DNA of 64,000 nucleotides from Blastococcus mobilis (GCF_900188025.1 NZ_FZNO01000001.1:124001-188000); one strand, 5' to 3'. Shown: positions 27,067 to 36,643, counted from the stretch's first letter. The notes: generated from the sequence alone by a model not told the origin. Made by a program: numbers and translations.

Positions 27067-28290
27067 ATGGCGCACTACCGGCAGGTGGGCGAGGTCCCGC
27101 CGAAGCGGCACACGCAGTTCCGTCGTCCCGACGGCGGCCTGTACTCGGAGGAGCTGATGGGGGAGGAGGGCTTCTCGTCGGACTCCGCACTGCTTTACCA
27201 CCGCGGCATCCCCTCGGCGTTGGTCGACGCCCGACCGTGGGCGCTCGGGGACCAGACGCTCACCCCGAACGCCCCACTGGTGCCGCGGCACCTGAAGCTG
27301 CACGACCTGTTCGCCGGCGAGGAGGCCATGCCGTCTGACGAGCGCAGGGCCACCGATCCGGTGACCGGCCGCCGGCTGGTGCTGGGCAACGCCGACGTCC
27401 GGATCTCCTACGCGGTCTCGTCACTGGCCTCGCCGTACTACCGCAACGCGACCGGCGACGAGTGCGTCTACGTCGAGCGCGGCAGCGCCACGGTCGAGAC
27501 GGTGTTCGGCGCGCTCGACGTGGCCCAGGGCGATTACGTCATCCTGCCGTGCGCGACCACGCACCGATGGGTGCCGACCGGCCAGGAACGGCTGCGCACC
27601 TACGTGATCGAGGCCAACAGCCACATCAGCCCGCCGAAGCGGTACCTCTCCCGGTACGGGCAGTTCCTCGAGCACGCCCCCTACAGCGAGCGCGACCTGC
27701 GCGGCCCCACCGAGCCGTTGCTGGCCGAGGGCACCGACGTCGAGGTGTACGTCAAGCACCGCGGCGACGGGCCGGGCGGGCTGACCGGCACGGTGCACGT
27801 CGTCCCGGAGCACCCGTTCGACGTGGTCGGCTGGGACGGCTGCCTCTACCCCTACGTCTTCAACGTCGCCGACTTCGAGCCGATCACCGGCCGCGTGCAC
27901 CAGCCACCGCCGGTGCACCAGGTCTTCGAGGGCGCCAACTTCGTCATCTGCAACTTCGTGCCCCGCAAGGTGGACTACCACCCGCTCGCGGTCCCGGTGC
28001 CCTACTACCACTCCAACGTCGACTCCGACGAGGTCATGTTCTACGTCGACGGCGACTACGAGGCGCGGAAGGGCTCGGGCATCGGCAAGGGCTCGATCTC
28101 CCTGCACCCGGGTGGGCACTCGCACGGGCCGCAGCCGGGCGCGGTCGAGCGCTCGCTCGGCGCCGAGTTCTTCGACGAGCTCGCCGTCATGGTCGACACC
28201 TTCCGGCCACTGGGCCTCGGCGAGGGCGGCAGGGCCGTGGACGACGGGAAGTACGCGTGGTCCTGGTCGGGCCGGGGCCCGACGGCGTAG
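27067..28290 (+). CDS. hmgA: Homogentisate 1,2-dioxygenase
   Basis: A 407-residue cupin dioxygenase opening the homogentisate ring to maleylacetoacetate. The conserved metal region reads FVPRKVDYHPLAVPVPYYHS then NVDSDEVMFYVDGDYEARKG (His and Glu ligands), and SISLHPGGHSHGPQPGAVER supplies the third His. The N-terminal MAHYRQVGEVPPKRHTQFR is typical of actinobacterial members. It follows hppD in the same direction. Maleylacetoacetate isomerase and fumarylacetoacetase are not in the window. Confidence 0.95.
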   Translation: MAHYRQVGEVPPKRHTQFRRPDGGLYSEELMGEEGFSSDSALLYHRGIPSALVDARPWALGDQTLTPNAPLVPRHLKLHDLFAGEEAMPSDERRATDPVTGRRLVLGNADVRISYAVSSLASPYYRNATGDECVYVERGSATVETVFGALDVAQGDYVILPCATTHRWVPTGQERLRTYVIEANSHISPPKRYLSRYGQFLEHAPYSERDLRGPTEPLLAEGTDVEVYVKHRGDGPGGLTGTVHVVPEHPFDVVGWDGCLYPYVFNVADFEPITGRVHQPPPVHQVFEGANFVICNFVPRKVDYHPLAVPVPYYHSNVDSDEVMFYVDGDYEARKGSGIGKGSISLHPGGHSHGPQPGAVERSLGAEFFDELAVMVDTFRPLGLGEGGRAVDDGKYAWSWSGRGPTA

Positions 28291-28325
28291 GTCCCTCCCG
28301 AGCGCCGGCGGGGGTAGAACCGTTC

Positions 28326-28352
28326 CGCTGACGCGGGAGCGCGCCGTCAGCG
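28326..28352. terminator. Convergent terminator-like hairpin
   Basis: CGCTGACG / CGTCAGCG, an 8-bp perfect stem with an 11-base loop, lies between the stops of hmgA and the convergent universal stress gene. Confidence 0.5.
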
Positions 28353-28360
28353 CCCAGGGT

Positions 28361-28750
28361 TCACGGCTTGACGGCGAGGACCGGTCGGTCGGCGTCGAGC
28401 AGGATGCGCTGGGCGCTGCTGCCCATGATCAGCTTCCCGACCGGGGAGCGCTTGCGCAGCCCGATGACGATCACCGAGGCGTCGGTCTCCTGGGCGACCC
28501 GCAGGACCTCGTCGGCGATCTCCCCGGTGTGCGGCGTCTGCCGGACCTGCAGCTCGACGCCGGAGGCCTGGGCCCGCGTCGTCATCTCCCGGACCGTGTC
28601 CTCCGGCGCGACGTCCGCGCTGACCGGCGCCCCGCTCCGGGGGGAGTTCAGGAGCACGAGCGGCTCGCCGCGGCGCTGCGCCTCGTCGAGGGCTGCGCCG
28701 TAGGCGGCCTCGCCCTCCGGCGTGGGTACATATCCGACGAGGACGGTCAT
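28361..28750 (-). CDS. Universal stress protein, coupled to tctA
   Basis: A 129-residue single UspA domain: MTVLVGYVPTPEGEAAYGAA at the N-terminus and IVIGLRKRSPVGKLIMGSSA with the G-x2-G-x9-G(S/T) ATP-binding loop at residues ~98-117, ending RPVLAVKP. Its ATG overlaps the tctA stop by four bases (ATGA), so it belongs to the TTT transporter operon. Universal stress proteins tied to transporters can act as nucleotide-dependent regulators of uptake; this role is inferred by analogy with TRAP-associated TeaD. Confidence 0.88.
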   Translation of the reverse strand: MTVLVGYVPTPEGEAAYGAALDEAQRRGEPLVLLNSPRSGAPVSADVAPEDTVREMTTRAQASGVELQVRQTPHTGEIADEVLRVAQETDASVIVIGLRKRSPVGKLIMGSSAQRILLDADRPVLAVKP

Positions 28751-30264
28751 ACCAGCTCCTTGGTGCGGGTTTCGGTGGACGTGGTGCGGCGACGGACGAT
28801 CGCGGACCGGACCGGTGGCAGGAGGGCCACCAGCAGGAAGAGGACGAGCAGGATGCCCGAGATCGGCCGGGCGAAGAACTCGGTGGCGTCACCGTCGAAG
28901 ATCAGCAGCGACCGGCGCAGCGAGTCCTCCAGCAGGGTGCCGAGGACGAAGGCCAGCACCAGTGGGCCGGGGTCGAAGCCGAGCTTCTTCATCAGGTAGC
29001 CCAGCGCGCCGAACACGATGACCAGGACGATGTCGAACACGTCGTTGTTCACCGTGTAGACGCCGACCAGCGTGATCAGGACGGTGATGGGGGCGAGGAT
29101 GGCCGGCCGCACCCGCAGGATTTTCACGAAGAGGCCGACCAGCGGGATGCTCATGATCAGCAACAGGATGTTGCCGATGTACAAGGAGTTGACGACGCCC
29201 CAGAAGAGCTCCGGCTCCTGCGTGACGAGCTGCGGACCGGGGCTGACGCCCTGGATCAGCAGGGCACCGAAGATCACCGCCATGGTGGCGTTGGCCGGGA
29301 TGCCGAGGGTCAGCAGCGGGATGAACGACGACGTCGCGGCCGCGTTGTTCGCCGTCTCCGGACCGGCCACGCCCTCGACGGCGCCGTGGCCGAACCGCTC
29401 CGGGGTCTTGGACCGCTTCTTCTCCATGGCGTAGGCGGCCAGTGACGACAGCGTCGCGCCGCCGCCGGGCAGGATGCCCAGGACGAAGCCCAGCACCGAG
29501 CCGCGGCCGATGGAGCCGGAGGACTGGCGCAGGTCCTTGCGGGAGGGCCAGACGTTGGCCACGGTCGCCGGCGCGTGGACGGCGGTGTGCCGCTCCTCCA
29601 GGTTGTAGAGGATCTCGCCGAGGCCGAAGAGGCCCATCGCGATGGGCACGAAGTCCAGCCCGTCGGCCAGCGACAGGTTGCCGAACGTGAAGCGCTCGCC
29701 GCCGGTGAAGGCGTCGCGGCCCACCGTGGCCAGCAGCAGTCCGATGGCGGCGGCGATGACGGCCTTGAGCCGGCTGCCGCTGCTGACGGTGGCCACCAGG
29801 AGGATGCCGAGCAGGGCCAGCGCGGTGTACTCCGGCGGCCCGAAGTCGAGCGCGAAGCCGGCCACCAGGGGAGCGAGGAACGTCAGGGCGAGGATCGAGA
29901 CGGTGCCGCCGATGAAGGAGCCGATCGCCGCGATGCCCAGGGCCGTGCCGGCCTTGCCCTGGCGGGCCAGGGCGTGGCCGTCGAAGACGGTGACCACGGA
30001 GGAGGCCTCCCCGGGGAGGCGCAGGAGCACCGAGGTGATCGTGCCGCCGTACTGGGCACCGTAGAAGATGCCCGCGAGCATGATGATCGCGGTCACCGCT
30101 TCGACGCCGAACGTGATCGGCAGGAGGATCGCGATCGTGGCCGCCGGACCGAGGCCCGGGAGCACGCCGACCAGCATGCCGATGACGACGCCGATCAGGC
30201 AGTAGAGCAGGTTGGTCGGTTCCAGGACGACGGTGAACCCGTCGAGCACCGGGGCGAGGTCCAT
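28747..30264 (-). CDS. tctA: Tripartite tricarboxylate transporter large permease (TctA family)
   Basis: A 505-residue, ~12-helix membrane protein. MLVGVLPGLGPAATIAILLP and ILPGGGATLSSLAAYAMEKK are the two internally repeated G/P-rich TctA motifs, and GAQYGGTITSVLLRLPGEAS and PLLTLGIPANATMAVIFGAL are also diagnostic. It is the transport channel of a binding-protein-dependent secondary transporter. Co-regulation with glucarate/galactarate dehydratases (see operator entries) suggests sugar diacids as substrate rather than citrate. Confidence 0.95.
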   Translation of the reverse strand: MDLAPVLDGFTVVLEPTNLLYCLIGVVIGMLVGVLPGLGPAATIAILLPITFGVEAVTAIIMLAGIFYGAQYGGTITSVLLRLPGEASSVVTVFDGHALARQGKAGTALGIAAIGSFIGGTVSILALTFLAPLVAGFALDFGPPEYTALALLGILLVATVSSGSRLKAVIAAAIGLLLATVGRDAFTGGERFTFGNLSLADGLDFVPIAMGLFGLGEILYNLEERHTAVHAPATVANVWPSRKDLRQSSGSIGRGSVLGFVLGILPGGGATLSSLAAYAMEKKRSKTPERFGHGAVEGVAGPETANNAAATSSFIPLLTLGIPANATMAVIFGALLIQGVSPGPQLVTQEPELFWGVVNSLYIGNILLLIMSIPLVGLFVKILRVRPAILAPITVLITLVGVYTVNNDVFDIVLVIVFGALGYLMKKLGFDPGPLVLAFVLGTLLEDSLRRSLLIFDGDATEFFARPISGILLVLFLLVALLPPVRSAIVRRRTTSTETRTKELV

Positions 30265-30276
30265 AGCGGGACTTCC

Positions 30277-30909
30277 TCAGAAGAGGTGCGGGATGGGGAC
30301 CGAGAGGGCCGCCACGAAGACGACGTAGAAGGCGACCACCACGCAGAGGCTGGTGACGATCGACGAGCGCCAGCTCTCGCGGCCCAGGAAGCGCAGCCAG
30401 ACGAAGGCGAGCAGGGCCGCGGGGATCTCGAAGCCGATGACCGAGATCAGCGCGACGAAGACGACCATGGTGGCCAGGCCGGCGAGGACCAGCCAGGTGG
30501 AACCGGAGAAGCGCTCGGCGTCGGAGGTCGAGCGGGCGGTGACGACGAGCCCGATCCCGAGGACCACGAGCACGACGCTGATGATCATCGGCCAGGTGCC
30601 GGGGCCGGGGTTGCCCGCGCTGCCCGCGCCGAGGGACATCGATCCGAGGAGGGCTGCGGCACCGAGGATCACCACGACGGCGGCGACGACGAGGTTGGTT
30701 CCGAGTCCAGCGGGGGGCGGGCGGTGCTCCGCTTCGGCCTCGAGCTGGTGGACCGCTTCCTCGAGGTCGTGCAGGGTCGAGGGAGCGGGCTCGGCGGGAT
30801 GGGCGGGTCCGGCCGAGGTCGGTTCGACGTCGCCCTGGGAGGTGGCCCCGGCGGCCGTGCGGCCGCCGGGGCTCCCCGGGGTGTGCGCCCCGTCGTGCGG
30901 AGAGGTCAC
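30277..30909 (-). CDS. tctB: Tripartite tricarboxylate transporter small permease (TctB family)
   Basis: A 210-residue protein with a hydrophilic, Pro/Ala-rich N-terminal tail of ~70 residues and four transmembrane helices (NLVVAAVVVILGAAALLGSM through SLCVVVAFYVVFVAALSVPI), ending PHLF. This is the TctB layout with an unusually long cytosolic tail. GTG 30909 is chosen for the AGGAG five bases before it. It ends 12 bases before tctA. Confidence 0.88.
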   Translation of the reverse strand: MTSPHDGAHTPGSPGGRTAAGATSQGDVEPTSAGPAHPAEPAPSTLHDLEEAVHQLEAEAEHRPPPAGLGTNLVVAAVVVILGAAALLGSMSLGAGSAGNPGPGTWPMIISVVLVVLGIGLVVTARSTSDAERFSGSTWLVLAGLATMVVFVALISVIGFEIPAALLAFVWLRFLGRESWRSSIVTSLCVVVAFYVVFVAALSVPIPHLF

Positions 30910-30982
30910 GCGTACTCCTCGCTGGCGCTCGTCGGCCGCATGACCAGGGGCGCTGTCCCCCTGCGCGACCTGGCGGGCTGGG

Positions 30983-31996
30983 TCACTGGTCTCCGCCGAG
31001 GTCGATGCCGTACTCCTCGACCACGGACCGGTAGTCCTCCAGGTTGCTGGTCCACTGCTCGCGCAGCTGCTCCCCGTCGATCTCGTTGGGGGTGAGCTGG
31101 TTGGACTCGTTGAACTCCTGGTACGCCTCGGACTCGAACGCCGACTGGAACGACTCACGCAGGGACTGCAGGACGTCCTCCGGCGTGCCCTTGGGTGCGA
31201 AGACCGCGCGGGCCTGCTGGACCGGGACGTCGTATCCGGCCTCGACGGCCGTGGGGGTGTCGGGCAGGTAGCTCACCCGCTCCTCGGCGAAGGTCACGAT
31301 CGGGGTCAGCTCGCCGGCCTCGATCTGCTCGATGGCCTCACCGAGCTGGATCGAGCCGACGTCGACCTGGCCACCCAGCACTGCGGTGAGCGTAGGCGAG
31401 CCGCCGTCGAAGGGAACCGCGGTGGCCTCGATGTCGGCCTGCGCGAAGAGCAGCTCCTGGGAGAGCTGGCTGCCCGTGCCCACCCCCGTCGTACCGAACG
31501 TGATGGGGCGGCCTGCGCCGGCGAGGTCCTCGATCGTGGTGAAGCCGGAGCCCGGTGCCGTGACCAGGACGTAGTCGTCGAGGGAGATGCCGGTGACGAT
31601 CTCGTAGTCGGCGATGTCGGGCGCCTTGCCCTCGCCGACGGCGAGCGGGGTGATGTAGGCCAGGCTGCCGTTGTAGATCATCAGCGTGTGGCCGTCCGGC
31701 TTCTCGCCGGCCAGCTCCTGCGCGGCAAGGGCACCGTTGGCACCGGGCTTGTTCTCCACGGTCACCGGTACGCCGAGGTCGTCGGAGACCTCGTCGGCGA
31801 GGGCGCGGGCGATCAGGTCGGTGCTGCCGCCCGGGTCCTGGCCGACGTAGATCGTGACCGGGTCGCCGCCCGGGAACTCCCCGCCCTCGGCGTCCGACCC
31901 GCCGGCGATGTTGCCGCCGCACGCGGCGAGCGAGAGGGCCAGAGCAAGTCCGGCACCGGCCGTCGCCCAGCGGCGCGCACGGTGGTTCGTGGTCAT
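30983..31996 (-). CDS. tctC: Tripartite tricarboxylate transporter substrate-binding lipoprotein (TctC family)
   Basis: A 337-residue solute-binding protein. The signal peptide (RARRWATAGAGLALALSLAA) ends in the lipobox LAAC with Cys at residue 26, so the mature protein is lipid-anchored outside the membrane. PVTIYVGQDPGGSTDLIARA, VENKPGANGALAAQELA and FGTTGVGTGSQLSQELLFAQ are typical TctC/Bug segments, including the two water-bridged substrate loops. It is the first gene of tctCBA-usp and diverges from the LysR gene. Confidence 0.94.
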   Translation of the reverse strand: MTTNHRARRWATAGAGLALALSLAACGGNIAGGSDAEGGEFPGGDPVTIYVGQDPGGSTDLIARALADEVSDDLGVPVTVENKPGANGALAAQELAGEKPDGHTLMIYNGSLAYITPLAVGEGKAPDIADYEIVTGISLDDYVLVTAPGSGFTTIEDLAGAGRPITFGTTGVGTGSQLSQELLFAQADIEATAVPFDGGSPTLTAVLGGQVDVGSIQLGEAIEQIEAGELTPIVTFAEERVSYLPDTPTAVEAGYDVPVQQARAVFAPKGTPEDVLQSLRESFQSAFESEAYQEFNESNQLTPNEIDGEQLREQWTSNLEDYRSVVEEYGIDLGGDQ

Positions 31997-32090
31997 GTCG
32001 ATCTCCTCTACGAGCAGCTCTTCGGCTGGAACGGGGCCCTGTGAGTGGCGTCACGGAGCCGGACGTGGGGGAGCGTATGGACACCGCATC

Positions 32091-32116
32091 ATGCCTGTCC
32101 AAAACCTATGCGGCAT
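32091..32116. promoter_or_regulatory. 26-bp element shared with the dehydratase operon (candidate LysR site 1)
   Basis: ATGCCTGTCCAA followed by 14 bases ending GGCAT lies in the tctC/lysR divergent region, 20 bases before the LysR ATG. The same 12-mer occurs on the opposite strand upstream of the dehydratase gene at 33063-33088, with 19 of 26 positions identical overall. Both copies are bounded by ATGC/GCAT half-sites. Confidence 0.6.
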
Positions 32117-32135
32117 TGGTTGATACCTTGCTGGC

Positions 32136-33029
32136 ATGGCATTCACGCTGGAGCAGCTCCGGGGTTTCGTGGCTGTGGCCGACGAGCTCCACTTCGGTCG
32201 GGCGGCTGCCCGGTTGAAGATGACGCAGCCGCCGCTGAGTCGCCAGATCCAGAAGCTGGAGCGGGTCGTCGGCGCCCAGTTGCTCGAGCGTGACAACCGC
32301 CGGGTCGCGCTCACCGCCGCCGGGCAGGTCTTCCTCGCCGAGGCCCGTCGCCTGCTGACCCTCGCCGACACTGCCCCCGAACTGGCCCGACGGGTGTCGT
32401 CCGGCTCGCGCGGGGTCGTCCGCATCGGGTTCACCGCCGCCTCCACCTACGGCACGCTCGGCCGGCTGCTCAACGAGGTGGGCCGGGGCCTGCCGGACAT
32501 CGACCTCGATCTGCAGGAGATGGTCACCCGTGAGCAGGTTGCGGCACTGCTCAACGAGGAGGTGGACCTCGGTCTGGCGCGGCCACCGTTCGATGCGGAG
32601 ACGTTCGGGTCCCGCCTGCTGCTCCGGGAGGCGCTGCTGGTGGCCGTCCCCACCGGCCACCGGCTCCTCGACCTGGGACGGGACGTGGTCCCGGCCGACC
32701 TCGCGAACGAACCGGTCGTCATGCACTCGCCGACCCGGGCGCGGTACTTCTACGACCTGGTCGTGAGCATGGTGCCGGTGGCCTCGGAGAACGCCGTGCA
32801 CACCGTGAGCCAGGTCCTCACGATGCTGTGGCTCGTGGCCGCGGGCCGGGGAATCGCGTTCGTACCCGCCTCGGCGGCGCGGCTGCCCATCGAGGGGGTC
32901 GAGTTCGTCCACCTGCAGACGGCCGTCCCCGACCCCGTCGAGCTGCACCTGCTCTGGGTCCGGGAGTCCCGCAATCCCGCGCTCCGGCACGTCCTCGACC
33001 TGCTCGCGCACACCGGCGTCACCTTCTGA
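32136..33029 (+). CDS. LysR-family regulator of sugar-acid uptake and catabolism
   Basis: A 297-residue LysR protein: winged helix-turn-helix in residues 1-60 (FGRAAARLKMTQPPLSRQIQ) and a periplasmic-binding-like effector domain (RIGFTAASTYGTLGRLLNEV; then ADLANEPVVMHSPTRARYFY). It lies between the divergent transporter operon and the dehydratase operon, and copies of a shared 26-bp element flank it on both sides, so it is the likely regulator of both. The effector is probably glucarate, galactarate or a derived keto acid; this is inference. Confidence 0.9.
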   Translation: MAFTLEQLRGFVAVADELHFGRAAARLKMTQPPLSRQIQKLERVVGAQLLERDNRRVALTAAGQVFLAEARRLLTLADTAPELARRVSSGSRGVVRIGFTAASTYGTLGRLLNEVGRGLPDIDLDLQEMVTREQVAALLNEEVDLGLARPPFDAETFGSRLLLREALLVAVPTGHRLLDLGRDVVPADLANEPVVMHSPTRARYFYDLVVSMVPVASENAVHTVSQVLTMLWLVAAGRGIAFVPASAARLPIEGVEFVHLQTAVPDPVELHLLWVRESRNPALRHVLDLLAHTGVTF

Positions 33030-33040
33030 CGCCGGGAGTC

Positions 33041-33088
33041 GATGCCGTGCGGGCATCGCTCGATGCGCAACAACTCTTGGACAGGCAT
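33041..33088. promoter_or_regulatory. Operator region of the dehydratase operon (candidate LysR site 2)
   Basis: GATGCC-GTGCG-GGCATC (33041-33057) is a perfect 6-bp inverted repeat. It is followed by the 26-bp element at 33063-33088, whose reverse complement begins ATGCCTGTCCAA exactly as at 32091. Four GCAT-type half-sites thus fall within 48 bases, about 100 bases before the first dehydratase start. Confidence 0.6.
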
Positions 33089-33185
33089 CGTCGGATCTTC
33101 TTACGGTGACGCCGACCACCGCTCGTGCCCCGCCGCCCGTCGTCGGCGGCCGCGCGATCCCGTCGGACCCAAGGACCTGATCCCC

Positions 33186-34100
33186 GTGACGCTGTTGCCT
33201 CCTGACGCTCTCGCCGACCGTCTGAAGTCCGGCCTGCTCTCCTTCCCGGTGACGCACTTCGGCGCCGACCTGCGCGTCGACGAGGCGCGCTACCGCGAGC
33301 ACCTCGCCTGGCAGTCGAGCTTCGACGTGGCCGGGCTGTTTGCCGCCGGCGGCACGGGCGAGGGCTTCTCCATGACCTCGGAGGAGATCGACCGCGTGGT
33401 GCGCATCGCGGTCGAGGAGGCCGGTGCCCGCGTGCCGGTGCTGGCGCCGGCCACGGGCAGCACCGCGCAGGCGGTGGCCCAGGCGCGGGCCGCGCAGGAG
33501 GCCGGCGCCTCGGGCCTGCTGCTCTTCCCGCCCTACCTCACCGAGGCCAGCCAGGCCGGTCTGGTCGAGCACATCGGCGCCGTCTGCCGGGCGACCGACC
33601 TCGGGGTGATCGTCTACAGCCGGGCCAACGCCGTCCTCTCCGACGCCACGGTCGCCGAGGTGGCCGACCGCAACCCCAACCTGATCGGGCTCAAGGACGG
33701 CATCGGCGACATCGAGCAGATGACCCGGACCTACGCCAAGGTGGGTGATCGGCTGATCTACGTCGGTGGGCTGCCCACGGCCGAGACGTTCGCACTGCCG
33801 CTGCTCCAGCTGGGCGTGAGCACCTACTCGTCGGCGCTGTACAACTTCCTCCCGGAGTTCGCGCTGCGCTTCTACGCCGCGGTGCGCGCCCAGGACCGGG
33901 TCACCGTCTACTCCATGCTCAACGACTTCGTCATCCCCTACATCGATATCCGGGACCGGACGAAGGGGTACGCCGTCTCCATCGTCAAGGCCGGCCTGAC
34001 GGCCGTCGGCCGGGACGGCGGCCGGGTGCGCCCGCCGCTGACCGACCTGACCGAGGCGGACCTCGCCGAACTCACGGCTCTGGTCGCCAAGATCTCCTGA
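33186..34100 (+). CDS. kdgD: 5-dehydro-4-deoxyglucarate dehydratase
   Basis: A 304-residue DHDPS-fold aldolase-superfamily enzyme that decarboxylates and dehydrates 5-keto-4-deoxyglucarate to 2-oxoglutarate semialdehyde. [20 protein letters not shown] holds the TGE loop, [13 protein letters not shown] the Tyr, and [20 protein letters not shown] the Schiff-base Lys. GTG 33186 ([13 protein letters not shown]) has AAGGA upstream; the longer frame includes non-coding sequence and the operator. First gene of the catabolic operon, whose other enzymes supply its substrate and use its product. Confidence 0.94.
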   Translation: MTLLPPDALADRLKSGLLSFPVTHFGADLRVDEARYREHLAWQSSFDVAGLFAAGGTGEGFSMTSEEIDRVVRIAVEEAGARVPVLAPATGSTAQAVAQARAAQEAGASGLLLFPPYLTEASQAGLVEHIGAVCRATDLGVIVYSRANAVLSDATVAEVADRNPNLIGLKDGIGDIEQMTRTYAKVGDRLIYVGGLPTAETFALPLLQLGVSTYSSALYNFLPEFALRFYAAVRAQDRVTVYSMLNDFVIPYIDIRDRTKGYAVSIVKAGLTAVGRDGGRVRPPLTDLTEADLAELTALVAKIS

Positions 34101-34131
34101 CGCCGTCCGCGCCCAACACCAGGAGGACCGC

Positions 34132-35463
34132 ATGACCGGCAGCACGCCGACCGTCGCCACCGTCGAGGTCGTCCCCGTAGCGGGACACGACAGCATGCTG
34201 CTCAACCTCAGCGGCGCGCACGGACCCTTCTTCACCCGCAACATCGCGATCGTCACCGACAGCGAGGGCCGCACCGGTCTGGGTGAGGTGCCGGGCGGTG
34301 AAGCCATCCGCCGCACCATCGAGGACGCCGCCACGCTCCTGGTCGGGCAGCCGGTCGCGCACTACGGCCGCTTGCTGCGGACGGTCGCGCTCACCTACGC
34401 CGAGCGCGACAGGGGCGGGCGCGGCCTGCAGACCTTCGACCTGCGGACGACGATCCACGCCGTCACCGCCCTGGAGTCGGCGCTGCTCGACCTGCTCGGC
34501 CAGCATCTCGACGTCCCGGTCGCGGAGCTGCTCGGTGAGGGCCAGCAGCGCGAGAGCGTGCCGATGCTCGGCTACCTCTTCTACATCGGTGACCGCAGGG
34601 CAACCGACCTGCCCTACCTCGCCGAACCCGACCCGGCCGACGACTGGGAGCGGTTGCGGCGCGAGCCCGCCCTCACGCCGGAGGCCGTCGTCGCCCTGGC
34701 CGAGGCCGCCCAGGCCAGGTACGGCTTCACCGACTTCAAGCTCAAGGGCGGCGTCTTCTCCGGCGAGGAGGAAGTGGCCGCCGTCCGGGCGCTGGCCGAG
34801 CGCTTCCCCGACGCGCGGATCACGCTGGACCCGAACGGCGCCTGGCTGCTCGCCGACGCCATCGAGCTGTGCAGCGACCTCCGCGGTGTGCTGGCCTACG
34901 CCGAGGATCCCGTCGGGCCCGAGGACGGCTGCTCCGGCCGCGAGACCATGGCCGAGTTCCGCCGCGCCACGGGCCTGCCCACGGCGACCAACATGATCGC
35001 CACCGACTGGCGGCAGATGGCCCACGCGATCCGCTCGCACGCCGTCGACATCCCGCTGGCCGACCCGCACTTCTGGACGATGCGCGGCTCGGTGCGCGTC
35101 GCCCAGCTGTGCGACGACTTCGGTCTGACGTGGGGTTCGCACTCCAACAACCACTTCGACGTCTCCCTGGCGATGTTCACCCAGGTGGGCGCTGCGGCCC
35201 CCGGGCGCATCACCGCGCTGGACACCCACTGGATCTGGCAGGACGGTCAGGCGCTCACGCGCAACCCGCTGCAGATCCAGGACGGCGCCATCGCCGTGCC
35301 GGCCGCGCCCGGACTCGGCGTCGAGCTCGACCGGGACGCCGTCGACGCCGCGCACCAGCTCTACCTGGAGCACGGCCTCGGCGCCCGGGACGACGCTGTC
35401 GCGATGCGCTACCTGGTGCCCGACTGGGCGTTCGACCCTAAGCGCCCGTGTCTCGTCCGCTGA
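34132..35463 (+). CDS. gudD: Glucarate dehydratase
   Basis: A 443-residue enolase-superfamily dehydratase converting D-glucarate to 5-keto-4-deoxyglucarate. [17 protein letters not shown] carries the KxK catalytic pair, ITLDPNGAW the first metal Asp, [13 protein letters not shown] the Glu, and [20 protein letters not shown] the catalytic His region specific to GlucD. The N-terminal capping segment [15 protein letters not shown] is also diagnostic. AGGAGG precedes ATG 34132, 31 bases after kdgD. Confidence 0.96.
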   Translation: MTGSTPTVATVEVVPVAGHDSMLLNLSGAHGPFFTRNIAIVTDSEGRTGLGEVPGGEAIRRTIEDAATLLVGQPVAHYGRLLRTVALTYAERDRGGRGLQTFDLRTTIHAVTALESALLDLLGQHLDVPVAELLGEGQQRESVPMLGYLFYIGDRRATDLPYLAEPDPADDWERLRREPALTPEAVVALAEAAQARYGFTDFKLKGGVFSGEEEVAAVRALAERFPDARITLDPNGAWLLADAIELCSDLRGVLAYAEDPVGPEDGCSGRETMAEFRRATGLPTATNMIATDWRQMAHAIRSHAVDIPLADPHFWTMRGSVRVAQLCDDFGLTWGSHSNNHFDVSLAMFTQVGAAAPGRITALDTHWIWQDGQALTRNPLQIQDGAIAVPAAPGLGVELDRDAVDAAHQLYLEHGLGARDDAVAMRYLVPDWAFDPKRPCLVR

Positions 35464-35476
35464 ACTGGAGACGACC

Positions 35477-36643
35477 GTGACGGCCACCCAGATCGCCCGT
35501 ACGACCAGTCCCGCCGTCCTCGACCGCATCGCCTCGGTGACGCTCTCATCGGTCGTCCTGCCGCTGTCCGACCCGATCAGCGACGCCAAGGTCCTCACCG
35601 GTCGCCAGCGGGCGATGACCGAGGTGGTCTTCCTCTTCGCCGAGATCCGGACCGAGGGCGGTCACGAGGGCATCGGGTTCGGGTACTCCAAGCGTGCCGG
35701 GGGGCCGGCACAGTTCGCGCACGCCAAGGAGATCGCCGCCGATCTGATCGGCGAGGACCCCAGCGACATCGGACGGCTCTGGACCAAGCTCGTCTGGGCG
35801 GGGGCGTCCGTGGGCCGCAGCGGCGCCTCGACGCAGGCCATCGCGGCCATGGACATCGCGCTGTGGGACCTCAAGGCCAAGCGGGCGGGCCTGCCCCTGG
35901 CCAAGCTGCTGGGGGCACACCGGGACTCCGTCCCCTGCTACAACACCTCCGGCGGCTTCCTGCACGAGTCGATCGACCAGGTGCTGGAGAACGCCACCCG
36001 AACCATCGGCGAGGGCATCGGCGGCATCAAGATCAAGGTGGGCCAGCCGGACTGGGCCGAGGACCTGCGGCGGGTCCGCGCGGTGCGCGAGCACATCGGC
36101 GACCGGATGCCCCTCATGGTGGACGCGAACCAGCAGTGGGACCGGCCCACCGCGATGCGGGTCAGCCGGGCGCTGGAGGAGTTCGACCTCGTCTGGATCG
36201 AGGAGCCGCTCGACGCCTACGACGCCGAGGGGCACGCCCAGCTCGCCCGGTCGCTGGACACCGCGATCGCGACGGGAGAGATGCTCACCAGCGTGCCCGA
36301 GCACTACGAGCTGATCCGCGCCGGCTCGGTCGACATCATCCAGCCGGACGCGCCGCGCATCGGGGGCATCACCCAGTTCCTCAAGCTGGCAGCCCTCGCC
36401 GAGCACAGCAATCTCCAGATGGCGCCGCACTTCGCCATGGAGATCCACCTGCATCTCGCCGCGGCGTATCCCCACGGCGCCTGGGTGGAGCACTTCGACT
36501 GGCTCTACCCGCTGTTCAACGAGCGGCTCGAGATCCGCGACGGCCGGATGCTGTTGTCCGACCGGCCCGGCCTCGGCGTCACCCTCACCGAGCAGGCCCG
36601 CGCGTGGACGGTGGACACCGTCCGCATCGACGCAGCCCGCTGA
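35477..36643 (+). CDS. Galactarate/L-talarate-type dehydratase (enolase superfamily)
   Basis: A 388-residue mandelate-racemase-subgroup enzyme. GIGGIKIKVGQPDWAEDLRR has the KxK motif, LMVDANQQWDRPTAMRV the first metal ligand, FDLVWIEEPLDAYDAEG the second, and LQMAPHFAMEIHLHLAAAYP the His base. The MAPHFAMEIHLHL and WVEHFDWLYPLF segments match galactarate/talarate dehydratases (GalrD/TalrD). It would feed galactarate into the same 5-keto-4-deoxy-hexarate pool as glucarate. Other acid-sugar dehydratase activities cannot be excluded from sequence alone. Confidence 0.8.
   Translation: MTATQIARTTSPAVLDRIASVTLSSVVLPLSDPISDAKVLTGRQRAMTEVVFLFAEIRTEGGHEGIGFGYSKRAGGPAQFAHAKEIAADLIGEDPSDIGRLWTKLVWAGASVGRSGASTQAIAAMDIALWDLKAKRAGLPLAKLLGAHRDSVPCYNTSGGFLHESIDQVLENATRTIGEGIGGIKIKVGQPDWAEDLRRVRAVREHIGDRMPLMVDANQQWDRPTAMRVSRALEEFDLVWIEEPLDAYDAEGHAQLARSLDTAIATGEMLTSVPEHYELIRAGSVDIIQPDAPRIGGITQFLKLAALAEHSNLQMAPHFAMEIHLHLAAAYPHGAWVEHFDWLYPLFNERLEIRDGRMLLSDRPGLGVTLTEQARAWTVDTVRIDAAR

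Noticed and set aside
32106-35598. Large minus-strand ORFs opposite the LysR, kdgD and gudD genes
   Set aside because: Every conserved motif is on the plus strand; these are shadows.
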